The notes under the pieces are model-generated. The model saw nothing but the letters and a program-made list of their open reading frames with translations. It did no database searches and was not told the DNA's origin. A DNA stretch of 64,000 nt from positions 1-64,000 of the forward strand of contig JADCLI010000005.1 in the NCBI GenBank assembly GCA_016803235.1, written 5' to 3'. Shown here in pieces: positions 35,760 through 44,660 of the stretch; the first letter of the stretch is position 1; every line of letters starts with the position of its first letter. This stretch comes from Pimelobacter simplex. Its GTDB lineage: Bacteria > Actinomycetota > Actinomycetes > Propionibacteriales > Nocardioidaceae. A program made the translations under genes and the position numbers.

Positions 35760-35785
35760 ACTCACCGCAGGCTCACTGGAGGGAG

Positions 35786-36607
35786 TCAGGAGCCGTACAG
35801 CGTCCGGGCCCCCGCCGCGTCGGACGACTGGAACTCCAGGTCGGCCGAACCGCCGTTGCACTGGGGGTAGTGCATGATCGAGGAGGAGTCGTACGGCGTC
35901 AGCGGCCGCCAGTTGTTGTCCTCGAAGCAGGTGCCGGACTCCGGGCGGGTGTGCTCGTGCCGGAACCCGAGGGCGTGGCCGAGCTCGTGGCCGAGGATGT
36001 CGCCCGGCTCCCAGGTGCCGGAGGTCCAGATCGAGTCGTCGATCAGGACGTTGCGCTGGCGCTTCGGGGAGCTCGGGAAGAAGGCGCGCGCGATGTACTG
36101 CGAGGTCGCGACCGGCTCCACGGAGAACACGACCGAGTTGTTGCGCGTGGTGCACTTGCCGTCCTGGGCGGGCACGTGGACGAAGTTGATCTTGGACGTC
36201 GCCGCCTCCCACAGGCCGGCGCCGGCGTTCATCGCGGCGACGACGTCCGCGTGGCGGGTGCCGAACCTCGTGCTCACGCAGTAGGTCAGGTTCGCGGCCT
36301 GCGTGGCGCTCCACTTGTCGTCGGCACCGTTGACGGTGTTGACGATGAGCCCGTCGGTCGGGGTGCTCTCCGGGCCGACCAGCCGCTCGTAGAACTTCTT
36401 GAGGTCGCCCTTGGTGCTGAGCGCCTCGTCGCCGTTGACGACGTAGGCACCGTCGACGTCGACGTAGGTCGAGGCGGCGAACTCCTGGTAGCTCGGCACG
36501 TCGGCGGTGCTGTCGGCACCAGCGGCGGTCGAGACGGTCGCGCCCGCGAAGGCTGCGACCAGGCACGCGACTCCGGCGGAGATCTTGTGGACCCGGGAAG
36601 ACAACAT
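35786..36607 (-). CDS. secreted metzincin metalloprotease, astacin-like zinc site
   Basis: 273 aa. A basic start and hydrophobic core (ISAGVACLVAAFAGATV) end at an Ala-x-Ala region near residue 30, so it is exported. The zinc site HELGHALGFRHEH (about residue 205) fits HExxHxxGxxHE of astacins, and SIMHYP near 241 is the Met-turn. About six Cys suggest disulfides. Start at ATG 36607 with GAAAGG six bases ahead. The 270 bases upstream hold only promoter sequence. Substrate unknown. Confidence 0.85.
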   Translation of the reverse strand: MLSSRVHKISAGVACLVAAFAGATVSTAAGADSTADVPSYQEFAASTYVDVDGAYVVNGDEALSTKGDLKKFYERLVGPESTPTDGLIVNTVNGADDKWSATQAANLTYCVSTRFGTRHADVVAAMNAGAGLWEAATSKINFVHVPAQDGKCTTRNNSVVFSVEPVATSQYIARAFFPSSPKRQRNVLIDDSIWTSGTWEPGDILGHELGHALGFRHEHTRPESGTCFEDNNWRPLTPYDSSSIMHYPQCNGGSADLEFQSSDAAGARTLYGS

Positions 36608-36877
36608 GCAAGAACCTTTCGATGGATGGGGTGGATCGGCGCTCATCGAATCGCCGCCGCCCCGTCCCCGACAAGGGATCGCGCGGGTCAGAAAGAGGCA
36701 GGGTCCGTGGCTGCACGAAAATGAGCCACGAACCCCCTTGCAGACCGGCAGGTCAGGCTGGCATGGCGTTGTGGGGATCCATCGCTCCGATGTGCGCCTG
36801 CGACTCGCGCACGCCCAGACGTCGTCGCCCCCTCCGCGACCGCGGCGCATTCACGCTCCCCGCCTGAACCCGTGGAT

Positions 36878-37573
36878 TCAGGTGCACCGCCGGTAGCGGT
36901 CCGACAGCGCGTAGCGCAGCAGCGCCACGTCGCCGATCGTCCGGGTCTCGACCAGCTCGGCCCGGCTCCCGGCGTGCCACGGGAACCCACCGTCCCCGAC
37001 GAACCGGCGGGCCCGCGAGTCCCCCACGAAGAAGGGTGCGACCACGAGCTGCAGCTCGTCGGCGATCCCGGCGGTGAGGAACTGGGTGTGGACGCTCCCA
37101 CCGCCCTCGACCATCAGCCGGCGCACGCCGCGCAGGCCCAGGTCGGCCACGAGGGCGTCCATCCGCACCTCGGCGCCGAGCCCGACCACCTTCGCCCGCG
37201 CACCGACCCGGCTCTCCACCAGGGGGAGGGTCGCGTCCGGGCAGTAGACGAGCTTCTCACCGTCGCCGGCCGTGAAGAACCGTGCGCCGGGAGCGAGGTC
37301 ACCTCGGCAGGTCAGGGTCACCTTGACCGGACCGGGGGGCAGGCCGGCCGCGACCCGGCTCCGCCGGCGCTCCTCCGAGCGGACCTGCAGCCGGGGGTCG
37401 TCCTTGCGGACCGTCTCCGCGCCCACGAGGATCGCGTCGCAGCCCGCCCGCACCCCGTCGACCCGGTCGAAGTCCTCGTCGTTGGACAGCAGCAGCCGCT
37501 CCTCGCCGGCACTGTCGAGGTAGCCGTCGAGGGAGATGCAGCAGCTCAGGAGGACGTACGGCCGCTGACCCAT
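36878..37573 (-). CDS. RibD C-terminal/dihydrofolate-reductase-like reductase
   Basis: 231 aa. CISLDGYLD near residue 13, CDAILVGAETVRKDDPRL near 45 and RRLMVEGGGSVHTQFL near 155 are the signature blocks of RibD-type pyrimidine reductases, which reduce the ribosyl chain of a diaminopyrimidine using NADPH. The start at ATG 37573 overlaps the flippase-like gene by 28 bases. There is no deaminase domain and no other riboflavin gene nearby, so it is probably dedicated to the local pathway. Confidence 0.85.
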   Translation of the reverse strand: MGQRPYVLLSCCISLDGYLDSAGEERLLLSNDEDFDRVDGVRAGCDAILVGAETVRKDDPRLQVRSEERRRSRVAAGLPPGPVKVTLTCRGDLAPGARFFTAGDGEKLVYCPDATLPLVESRVGARAKVVGLGAEVRMDALVADLGLRGVRRLMVEGGGSVHTQFLTAGIADELQLVVAPFFVGDSRARRFVGDGGFPWHAGSRAELVETRTIGDVALLRYALSDRYRRCT

Positions 37574-38409
37574 GCTGGGGCTCCTTCCAGTGCCAGGATG
37601 CCCGGCAGGGTGGCGACGAGCGACATCACGCCGTACACCACCGCGACCTCGACGCCGGCGGCGGCGCCGAGCCCGGCCGCGCCGAAGACCCAGGCTGCGG
37701 CGCCCTCCCGCGGCCCCCACCCGGCGATGCTCAGCGGGATCGCGGACGCCAGCAGGACCAGGAACGCCAGCCCCAGCAGGTGAGGGGTCGTCGCGGCGAC
37801 CCCGGCGGTGCGGGCCGCGACCAGGAACACCAGGACGTGGCCGCACGCCGCCAGCGCGGAGAGCAGCAGCACCTCGGGCCACACCCCACGGAGGGCGGCG
37901 ACGGCCTCCCGCCGGACCGGGGTCGCGCCGAGGAGGGCGACGCCGACGAGGACCAGGACGGCCAGCCCGGCCAGCGCCCAGACCCGCAGCGCCGGCAGCA
38001 GCAGCGGTACGACGGCCGCCGCGAGCGCCACCTGCACCACCTGTCCGCTCGCCCGGTCCCAGGCCACCGAACGCAGGCCGCGCCCGAGGGCGCCGGCGTC
38101 CTGGCCGTGCCGGTAGCCGCGGTGCACGTCGCCGAGGACCCCGCCGGGCAGGGTGGCGTTGAGCAGCTGGGCGCGGTAGCAGCAGCGGTAGGCGTCGCGG
38201 AACGGGATCGCCACCCCGAGGCCGGTCGTGAGCAGGCTCCAGCGCCGGGCGCAGCAGGCCGTGGTCGCGGCGGTCACGACCAGCGCGACCAGGAGCGCGC
38301 GGGGATCGGTGTGCGCCAGCCCGTCGAAGAACGGCTGTGCGCCCAGCCGGGCCGCGAGCACCACCAGGATCGCGGCCCCGGCGACGAGCCGGACCCGCGC
38401 CCCGAGCAT
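37546..38409 (-). CDS. lysylphosphatidylglycerol-synthase-TM/flippase-like membrane protein
   Basis: 287 aa with about seven membrane segments. The NATLPGGVLGDVHRGYRHGQ block (about residues 85-105) and SIAGWGPREGAAAW near 245 are typical of the UPF0104/LPG_synthase_TM family, some of which move lipid-linked molecules across the membrane. It lies between a glycosyltransferase and a RibD-like gene and overlaps the latter, suggesting transport or lipid attachment of the pathway product. Start at ATG 38409. Confidence 0.8.
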   Translation of the reverse strand: MLGARVRLVAGAAILVVLAARLGAQPFFDGLAHTDPRALLVALVVTAATTACCARRWSLLTTGLGVAIPFRDAYRCCYRAQLLNATLPGGVLGDVHRGYRHGQDAGALGRGLRSVAWDRASGQVVQVALAAAVVPLLLPALRVWALAGLAVLVLVGVALLGATPVRREAVAALRGVWPEVLLLSALAACGHVLVFLVAARTAGVAATTPHLLGLAFLVLLASAIPLSIAGWGPREGAAAWVFGAAGLGAAAGVEVAVVYGVMSLVATLPGILALEGAPAWVSGRTSS

Positions 38410-38423
38410 CGTCCTGTCGATGG

Positions 38424-39431
38424 CTACGTCCTCCCCTCGCCCGTGAGTACGACGGCCGGCGCGATCCGGTTCAGGACGCCGGCCACGACGTGCGCCGTCT
38501 CCGCCCAGGTCCCCAGGCTCGACCGGCGCTGCGCCGCGGCCGCCCGCCACCGGGCCCGGAGGCGGGCGTCGCCGAGCCAGGCCCGCAGCGCCCGGGCGAG
38601 CGCAGCCGGGTCCCCCACCGGCACCAGCAGGCCGGGCAGCGACCCGTCGTCGGTCGAGCCCAGCGCCTCGGGGTGGCCGCCGACCTCGCTCACGATCGCC
38701 GGCAGGCCGCGGGCCAGGCCCTCCGCGAGCGCCATCCCGTAGGACTCGCGGTGCGACGGCGCCAGCACGAGGTCGCTGGCCGAGCGGACCTCGTCGAGCT
38801 CGGCCGCCGAGAGCGGGCCGGTGAGCTCGATGCGCCCGGCCCGCGCCCGGAGGGTCTCCACGTAGCCGGGCGCCAGGTCCAGGGCACCGACGCACCGGCA
38901 GGTCCAGTCGAGGTCGCGGACCAGGTCGAGCGCGGCGACCAGGTCGTCGTACCCCTTGGCAGGGGTGAGGGGCCCGACGCAGAGCAGACTCGTGCCGTCG
39001 GCCGAGCCGGTGACGAGCGGCCCGGGGTCGACGCCGGGCCGCGCGACGTGCACCCGGTCCGCCGGGACCCCGAGCTCGAGCACGCGCTCGCGCGCCCACC
39101 CGCTCGTCGTCACGACCGCCGCGACCGCGCGGAGCACCGCGGGCTCGGCCGGCCCCGACCCGGGCATGTGCAGCAGCACCGCGACCCGGAGCCGACGGCT
39201 CTCCTCGACCAGGGCCGAGGTGGTCGAGGCGACCAGCCCGTCGACGAGGACCGGCGCCCCGTCCGGCAGCCTCGCCAGCACCGTGCCCAGGTCGACGACC
39301 CCGACCCGGTGCTCGCGCACCTCGTGCCCCAGCGCGGCGAGACCGGCGACCAGCCGGCGGTCGTAGACGTTCCCGCCGCTGGGTCGCCGCGGGTCGTCGA
39401 CGGCGTCGGGGACGACGACGTGGACCGTCAC
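38424..39431 (-). CDS. glycosyltransferase family 4
   Basis: 335 aa GT-B fold enzyme. N-terminal [20 protein letters not shown] acceptor-domain motif, [20 protein letters not shown] near residue 160, and the donor-site EX7E-like [23 protein letters not shown] start at 39431 overlaps the pterin-synthase-like gene stop (GTGA). It would add a sugar to the pathway intermediate; donor and acceptor are unknown. Confidence 0.88.
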   Translation of the reverse strand: MTVHVVVPDAVDDPRRPSGGNVYDRRLVAGLAALGHEVREHRVGVVDLGTVLARLPDGAPVLVDGLVASTTSALVEESRRLRVAVLLHMPGSGPAEPAVLRAVAAVVTTSGWARERVLELGVPADRVHVARPGVDPGPLVTGSADGTSLLCVGPLTPAKGYDDLVAALDLVRDLDWTCRCVGALDLAPGYVETLRARAGRIELTGPLSAAELDEVRSASDLVLAPSHRESYGMALAEGLARGLPAIVSEVGGHPEALGSTDDGSLPGLLVPVGDPAALARALRAWLGDARLRARWRAAAAQRRSSLGTWAETAHVVAGVLNRIAPAVVLTGEGRT

Positions 39432-39826
39432 AGCGCCCGCTCGTAGCTCGCCCACGCGACGTGCGACTCGTGGAGCGTCACCGCGACCGTCGCGAGGGTG
39501 CGGCCGCCCGGCCCGAGGTCGCCCGCCGACGCCCGCTCGGCCAGCCGGTCGGCGACCCAGCGGGCGAGCACCTCGGTCGAGCTGTTCTGCCCGGCGAGGA
39601 GGTCCTCGTCGTCGAGGTTGCGGTAGTGCAGCCGGCCGAGCACCTCACGCACCACGTCGGTCGCCCGGCCGATGTCGACCAGGATCCCGTCCGCGTCGAG
39701 GTCCGGGCCGGCGAAGGTCGCGTCGACGACGTACGTCGCGCCGTGCAGCCGCTGGGCCGGCCCGAACACCTCGCCGGTCAGGCTGTGCGCGATCATGATG
39801 TGGTCGCGGACGGTCACCCGGAACAT
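39428..39826 (-). CDS. 6-pyruvoyl-tetrahydropterin synthase/QueD homologue, divergent
   Basis: 132 aa. The fold is recognisable from H14 (IAHSLTG), RLHGATYVV and [13 protein letters not shown]. However, the usual HGH zinc pair is HGA (His28, Ala30), so one zinc ligand is absent, and the typical catalytic Cys before it is also missing. Family members act on dihydroneopterin triphosphate. This one may catalyse a changed reaction. ATG 39826 overlaps the dehydrogenase stop (TGATG), with GAGGAGG ahead. Confidence 0.82.
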   Translation of the reverse strand: MFRVTVRDHIMIAHSLTGEVFGPAQRLHGATYVVDATFAGPDLDADGILVDIGRATDVVREVLGRLHYRNLDDEDLLAGQNSSTEVLARWVADRLAERASAGDLGPGGRTLATVAVTLHESHVAWASYERAL

Positions 39827-40824
39827 CAGGCCTCCTCGTGGATCGGTCGGTCGGAGTAGTCGATCGCGTGGCACAGCCCCGGCATCGAGCCGGCGGCGAT
39901 CCTCGCCAGCACGGCGGGCAGCTCGCGGAACGGCGAGCAGCCGGTGAGCAGCGCGTCGAAGCCCGGGTCGCGGAGCAGCTCGAGCGCCAGCGCCAACCGG
40001 TCGCGGTGGGTGCGGGAGTCGCGCCGGGCCGGCGCGACGGCACCGACCTGGCTGCTGCGCAGCGTCAGCCGCGAGGAGTGGAACGCCTCCCCCAGCGGCA
40101 GGCTGACCGGCCGGTCGCCGTACCAGGACAGGTCGAGCACGGTGCCCTCCGGCGCGACCAGCTCGAGCGCCCGCCGCAGCCCGGCCTCGGTCGCGCTGGC
40201 GTGCACGACCAGGTCGCTGTGGCCGACGTCGTCGGCGGGGCCGGCGAAGCCGACGCCGAGGGCCGCCGCCACCTCCGCACGGCCGGGGTCGACGTCGACG
40301 AGGGTCACCCGCACGCCCGGCACCCCCGCCGCCAGCCGCGCGACGCAGCAGCCGACCAGGCCCGCGCCGACGACGGTGACCCGGTCGCCGAGCAACGGCG
40401 GCGCGTCCCAGAGTGCGTTGAGGGCGGTCTCGACGGTGCCGGCCAGGACCGCGCGCTCCGCCGGGACGCCGTCGGGCACCGGCACGACCGAGGTGGCGGG
40501 TACGACGTACGCGGTCTGGTGGGGGTGCAGGCAGAAGACGGTGCGGCCCACGAGGTCCGCGGGACCACGCTCGACGACGCCGACGCTGAGGTAGCCGTAC
40601 TTCACCGGTCCGGGGAGGTCGCCCTCCTGGAAGGGCGCCCGCATCACGGCGTGCTGACTGGGCGGCACCCGGCCGTCGTGGACCAGGGTCTCGGTGCCGC
40701 GGCTGATCGCGGAGCGCAGCGTGCGGACCAGCACGTCGTCGACTCCCGGCTCGGGGAGCGTGAGCGGTCGGATCTCGCCGTGCCCGGGCTGCGTGATCCA
40801 GTAGGCCTGCGCCTCGTCGACCAC
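39826..40824 (-). CDS. medium-chain dehydrogenase, BchC-like, without standard zinc ligands
   Basis: 332 aa. The Rossmann domain shows [20 protein letters not shown] near residue 145. In the N-terminal domain [14 protein letters not shown] replaces the usual GICGTD zinc motif, as in BchC-type dehydrogenases, and the GHE motif is absent. Start at GTG 40824 behind GAGAGGAG. First gene of the five-gene operon running to 36878. Possibly oxidises or reduces a side chain of the pterin-like intermediate. Confidence 0.8.
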   Translation of the reverse strand: MVDEAQAYWITQPGHGEIRPLTLPEPGVDDVLVRTLRSAISRGTETLVHDGRVPPSQHAVMRAPFQEGDLPGPVKYGYLSVGVVERGPADLVGRTVFCLHPHQTAYVVPATSVVPVPDGVPAERAVLAGTVETALNALWDAPPLLGDRVTVVGAGLVGCCVARLAAGVPGVRVTLVDVDPGRAEVAAALGVGFAGPADDVGHSDLVVHASATEAGLRRALELVAPEGTVLDLSWYGDRPVSLPLGEAFHSSRLTLRSSQVGAVAPARRDSRTHRDRLALALELLRDPGFDALLTGCSPFRELPAVLARIAAGSMPGLCHAIDYSDRPIHEEA

Positions 40825-40897
40825 CCGGACTCCTCTCGTTGAACCGGCACCGTGCGCTCGCCGTACCCGTCGATACAACCTAGGACACGGAGGTGCG

Positions 40898-43054
40898 ATG
40901 GATCCGGTTCAGCTCGGCCCCGCGGATCGGGTGACGGCGGTGCGCGCCGCGCTCGCGGTCGGCGTCGCCGGGCTCACCCTGCGCGGTCTCGCCGAGCCGC
41001 TGTCCGGTGGGCTGACGGCGGTCCTGGTCGCGGTCAGCACGGTGGCGCTGGTGCTCGACGCGGTCGATGGGTACGTCGCGCGCCGGACCGGCACGGCGAG
41101 CGCGTTCGGCGCCCGCTTCGACATGGAGACCGATGCCTTCCTGATCGCGGTGCTCAGCGTGCACGTCGCGCCGCAGGTCGGCTGGTGGGTGCTCGCGATC
41201 GGCGCGATGCGCTACGTGTACGTCCTCGCCGGGTGGGCGCTGCCATGGCTGCGCCGTCCGACGCCGCCGAGGTACTGGGCGAAGGTCGTCGCCGCGATCC
41301 AGGGCATCGTGCTGACCGTGGCGGCGTCCACCCTGCTGCCCGGCCCGGTCGTCCGGCTGGCCGTCGCGGGAGCCCTCGCACTGCTGGTGGAGTCCTTCGG
41401 GCACGACGTGGTCTGGCAGTGGCGGCACCGCCACGACCCCGGACCCGTCACGCCGCCGCCGGCCCGGCTGGTCACGGCGACCGCCGTCGCCGCGGTCTGG
41501 GTCGGGCTCGCCCCGCCGCACGTGAGCGACGGGATCAGCCCGGCCGACTTCGCCCGCATCCCGGTCGAGGGGCTGGTGCTGGCGGCGTTCGCCGTCGTGC
41601 TGCCCGCCCGCGCTCGCCGCGCGCTCGCCGTCGTGCTGGGGCTCGGCGTGACCGCACTGGTCGTGCTGCGCGGCCTGGGCATCGGCTTCGACACCTATCT
41701 CGGCCGGCCGTTCGACGTGCTCGGCGACTGGTCGTACCTGCCCAAGGGGTACGAGGTCCTCCGCGACACCCGGGGTGTGCCGCAGGCGGTGCTCACCGTG
41801 GCCGGGGTGGTGGCGCTGGTCGTCACGCTGGCCGCCGTACTGACCTGGGCGGTGGGCCGGGCGGCGCACGCCTCGGCGGCGCACCCCCGCCGGACCTGGC
41901 GTGCCCTGGCCGCGCTCGGCGTCGTGTGGGTCGTGTGCGCCGCCTCCGGCGGTCCGGTGGAGCGCGTCGCCGCCGCCGGTTCGGCCGGCCTGGTCGTCGA
42001 CACCGTCGACCAGGTGCGCGTCGACCGGCATGACAGGGAGGTCTTCGCTCGCGAGCTCGCCACCGACCGGTACGCCGCCACGCCCGGCGACCAGCTGCTG
42101 CAGGGCCTGCGCGGCAAGGACGTGCTCCTCGTCTGGTTCGAGAGCTACGGCCGGATCGCGCTCGAGGACAGCTGGTTCGCGCCGTCCGTCGTCGAGGTCC
42201 TGGAGCAGGGCGGCCGCGAGCTGGCGGCCGCCGGGTACCACTCCCGGAGCGCGTTCCTCACGTCTCCGACCTTCGGCGCCGGCAGCTGGCTGGCACACGC
42301 GACCCTGCAGTCGGGTGCGTGGACGAACAGCGAGCGGCGCTACGGCCAGCTCCTCGACAGCGACCGGCTCAGCCTCACCCGGGCATTCGGCGCCGCGGGC
42401 TGGCGCACGGTGTTCGCCGTACCGGCCAACACCCGCGACTGGCCCGAGGGCGCGGCCTACTACGGCTTCGACGAGCTCTACGACTCACGCAACGTCGGCT
42501 ACCGCGGGCCGGAGTTCGGGTACGCCTCGATGCCCGACCAGTACACGCTCGACCACCTCCGCCGCGTCGAGCTGACCCCCGGCGAGCGCCAGCCGGTCTT
42601 CGCCGAGGTCGACCTGGTCTCCAGCCACCACCCGTGGGCCCCGGTGCCGGAGGAGGTGCCGTGGACCGAGGTCGGCGACGGCTCGGTGTACGACGGGATG
42701 CCGGCGCTCGGCGACGAGGCGGTCGACGGCCACCGGCACCCGGAGACGGCGCAGCGCAACTACGCCGCCTCGGTGCGCTACACGTGGCGCACGCTGGTCT
42801 CGTTCCTGACCACCCATCCCGACCCGGACCGGGTGCTCGTGATCGTCGGGGACCACCAGCCGCACTCCTTCGTGAGCGGTCGCGCCCCGGGGCGCGACGT
42901 ACCGGTCACGGTGCTCGCCCAGGACCCCGCCGCCATCGCGCGGATCGACGACTGGGGCTGGCAGCCCGGCATCCTGCCCTCCCCCGCCGCGCCGGTGTGG
43001 CGGATGGACACGGTGCGCGACCGGTTCCTGGCGGCGTACGGGCCTGCCGACTGA
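40898..43054 (+). CDS. fusion: CDP-alcohol phosphotransferase + alkaline-phosphatase/LTA-synthase-like domain
   Basis: 718 aa. Residues 54-79 match the CDP-OH-P motif exactly (D54, D57, G58, A61, R62, G71, D75, D79). Several more membrane helices follow, to about residue 370. The C-terminal third is a sulfatase/phosphoglycerol-transferase domain (VLLVWFESYGRI, EVDLVSSHHPW, VLVIVGDHQPHS). It could make a phospho-alcohol lipid and transfer a phospho-group outside the membrane. Divergent by 73 bases from the dehydrogenase operon; ATG 40898 follows GGAGGTGCG. Confidence 0.85.
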   Translation: MDPVQLGPADRVTAVRAALAVGVAGLTLRGLAEPLSGGLTAVLVAVSTVALVLDAVDGYVARRTGTASAFGARFDMETDAFLIAVLSVHVAPQVGWWVLAIGAMRYVYVLAGWALPWLRRPTPPRYWAKVVAAIQGIVLTVAASTLLPGPVVRLAVAGALALLVESFGHDVVWQWRHRHDPGPVTPPPARLVTATAVAAVWVGLAPPHVSDGISPADFARIPVEGLVLAAFAVVLPARARRALAVVLGLGVTALVVLRGLGIGFDTYLGRPFDVLGDWSYLPKGYEVLRDTRGVPQAVLTVAGVVALVVTLAAVLTWAVGRAAHASAAHPRRTWRALAALGVVWVVCAASGGPVERVAAAGSAGLVVDTVDQVRVDRHDREVFARELATDRYAATPGDQLLQGLRGKDVLLVWFESYGRIALEDSWFAPSVVEVLEQGGRELAAAGYHSRSAFLTSPTFGAGSWLAHATLQSGAWTNSERRYGQLLDSDRLSLTRAFGAAGWRTVFAVPANTRDWPEGAAYYGFDELYDSRNVGYRGPEFGYASMPDQYTLDHLRRVELTPGERQPVFAEVDLVSSHHPWAPVPEEVPWTEVGDGSVYDGMPALGDEAVDGHRHPETAQRNYAASVRYTWRTLVSFLTTHPDPDRVLVIVGDHQPHSFVSGRAPGRDVPVTVLAQDPAAIARIDDWGWQPGILPSPAAPVWRMDTVRDRFLAAYGPAD

Positions 43055-43119
43055 ACCGGACGCCGCCGCGTTGCGTGTTCCCCATCGGACGAGCGAACCC
43101 GGAGCGAGTGGAGAGTGTG

Positions 43120-43497
43120 ATGGTCCTGCGAGTGATCGGTGCGCTGGCGGCCGTGGTGAGCGCCGCGGTGCACCTCTACCTGTGGTTCGACGGCGTGCGC
43201 GACCAGGGCACCGTCGGGCAGCTGTTCGTGGTGAACGTGGTCGCGGGTGCGGTGATCGCCGTGCTCGTCGTCGCCTGGCGGAGCTGGGTCCCGCTGTTCC
43301 TGCTCGCCGGGCTCGGCGCGACCACCCTGCTGGCGTTCGTCATCGCCACGACCGGCGGGCTGTTCGGCATCCACACCACGTGGGACACCTGGTACGCGTG
43401 GCTGGCGGCGGTCTCCGAGGCCCTGGCGGTCGTGGTCGCGGTCGCGGCGGCCGTGGCGGAGGGCTGGTTCGCGTCACTCCGCAAGGCGCAGGACTGA
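43120..43497 (+). CDS. small membrane protein, 125 aa
   Basis: Four membrane segments with short loops and a basic C-terminal tail. No family recognised. ATG 43120, 65 bases after the fusion gene stop, so possibly on the same transcript. Its last 24 bases overlap the convergent anti-sigma gene. Confidence 0.7.
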   Translation: MVLRVIGALAAVVSAAVHLYLWFDGVRDQGTVGQLFVVNVVAGAVIAVLVVAWRSWVPLFLLAGLGATTLLAFVIATTGGLFGIHTTWDTWYAWLAAVSEALAVVVAVAAAVAEGWFASLRKAQD

Positions 43498-44151
43498 GTA
43501 GCCCGACGCGGTCCGCACCTCGACCGACGCGATCTCGCCGGGCGGCACCGCCGTCGCCATCGTGACGTGGACCTCCACGCCCTCGGCGGTCCGCCAGCTG
43601 CCGACCTCCTCGGACCGGCCGTCCGTCGAGGTCACCACGAGCACGTACGACGCCGGGCCGCTCACCGGTCCCTCGTAGGTGCAGGTCAGGTCGATCCGCG
43701 TCCCCCACCGGCGCTCGGTCAGGGACACCCAGCCGGAGGACGCGGTGCCGAGCGGCTCCATCCGCTGGGCGGCGGCGAGCCGCTGCGCGGGGGCGTCGTC
43801 GCCCAGCGTGGTGCCGATCCCGACCGCGAGCAGCGCCAGCAGCACGGCGGCCGCCGCCACGAACGAGCCGACCACGACGCGACGCCGGCCCCGGTCCCGG
43901 CGTACCTCGGCCTGCATCGCCGGGAGCAGGGTGGTGGGCACCGGGTCGGCGGGCTGGAGCTGCTCGACCGTCTCCGGCTGGACCCGCCCCAGCAGGCCGG
44001 GGATGCCGGCCAGGTCGCGCAGCGCGCGGGTGCACTCGGCGCAGCCCGGCAGGTGCCGCTCGTACGCCGCTCGCTCGCCTGCGGCCAGCGCGCCCAGGAC
44101 GTACACGCCGTCGAGGTGGGCGTACTCGCAGGTCGTCCCGGAGTGGTTCAC
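43474..44151 (-). CDS. zinc-finger anti-sigma factor, membrane-anchored
   Basis: 225 aa. The N-terminal ZAS motif YERHLPGCAEC (His-x3-Cys-x2-Cys) binds zinc and the sigma factor. A single membrane segment (VVVGSFVAAAAVLLALLAVG, about 92-111) is followed by an extracytoplasmic domain. GTG start at 44151 overlaps the sigma gene stop (GTGA), so the pair is made in equal amounts. The signal sensed is unknown. Confidence 0.9.
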   Translation of the reverse strand: MNHSGTTCEYAHLDGVYVLGALAAGERAAYERHLPGCAECTRALRDLAGIPGLLGRVQPETVEQLQPADPVPTTLLPAMQAEVRRDRGRRRVVVGSFVAAAAVLLALLAVGIGTTLGDDAPAQRLAAAQRMEPLGTASSGWVSLTERRWGTRIDLTCTYEGPVSGPASYVLVVTSTDGRSEEVGSWRTAEGVEVHVTMATAVPPGEIASVEVRTASGYSVLRLAE

Positions 44152-44660
44152 CAGGCCACCCCCGTCTCCTCGAGGACCAGCCGCAGGGCACGCAGGGCGT
44201 AGTGGGTGCGGGACTTCACGGTTCCTTCCGGGACGTCGAGGCGGCGGGCGGCCTCGGCCACCGACCTGCCCCGGTAGTAGCACTCGACGAGGACCGCGCG
44301 ATGGTCGTCGGAGAGCTGGCGCAGGGCGTCGGCGACGACCCACGACAGCAGCAGCTCGTCGGTCTGGTCGTCGGCCGCCTCCGTCAGGGGCGGCTCGGCG
44401 GTCGCGAACTCGCGGGTCCCGCGCCTCGAGCGCCACTCGTCGATCACGATGTTGCGGGCGACCGTGAACAGCCACGACCGCACCGAGCCCCGGGACTCGG
44501 TCAGGACCGCGGCGTTGCGCCAGGCGCGCAGCATCGTCTCCTGGGCGACGTCCTCGGCACGGGCTCGGTCGTTGCCGGTCAGGTGCAGGCAGAAGCCCCA
44601 CAGGGCTGCCGCGTGGTCGTCGTACAGCACCTGCATCGCCGTGGCCCGGTCCTCGGTCAT
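44148..44660 (-). CDS. ECF sigma factor
   Basis: 170 aa. Region 2 (YDDHAAALWGFCLHLTGND, AEDVAQETMLRAWR, SWLFTVARNIVIDEWR) and region 4 (LRQLSDDHRAVLVECYYRG, VAEAARRLDVPEGTVKSR) are complete. Start at ATG 44660 with GGAGG five bases ahead, also overlapping the GT87 gene stop (ATGA). Held inactive by the anti-sigma factor encoded next. Confidence 0.93.
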   Translation of the reverse strand: MTEDRATAMQVLYDDHAAALWGFCLHLTGNDRARAEDVAQETMLRAWRNAAVLTESRGSVRSWLFTVARNIVIDEWRSRRGTREFATAEPPLTEAADDQTDELLLSWVVADALRQLSDDHRAVLVECYYRGRSVAEAARRLDVPEGTVKSRTHYALRALRLVLEETGVAW

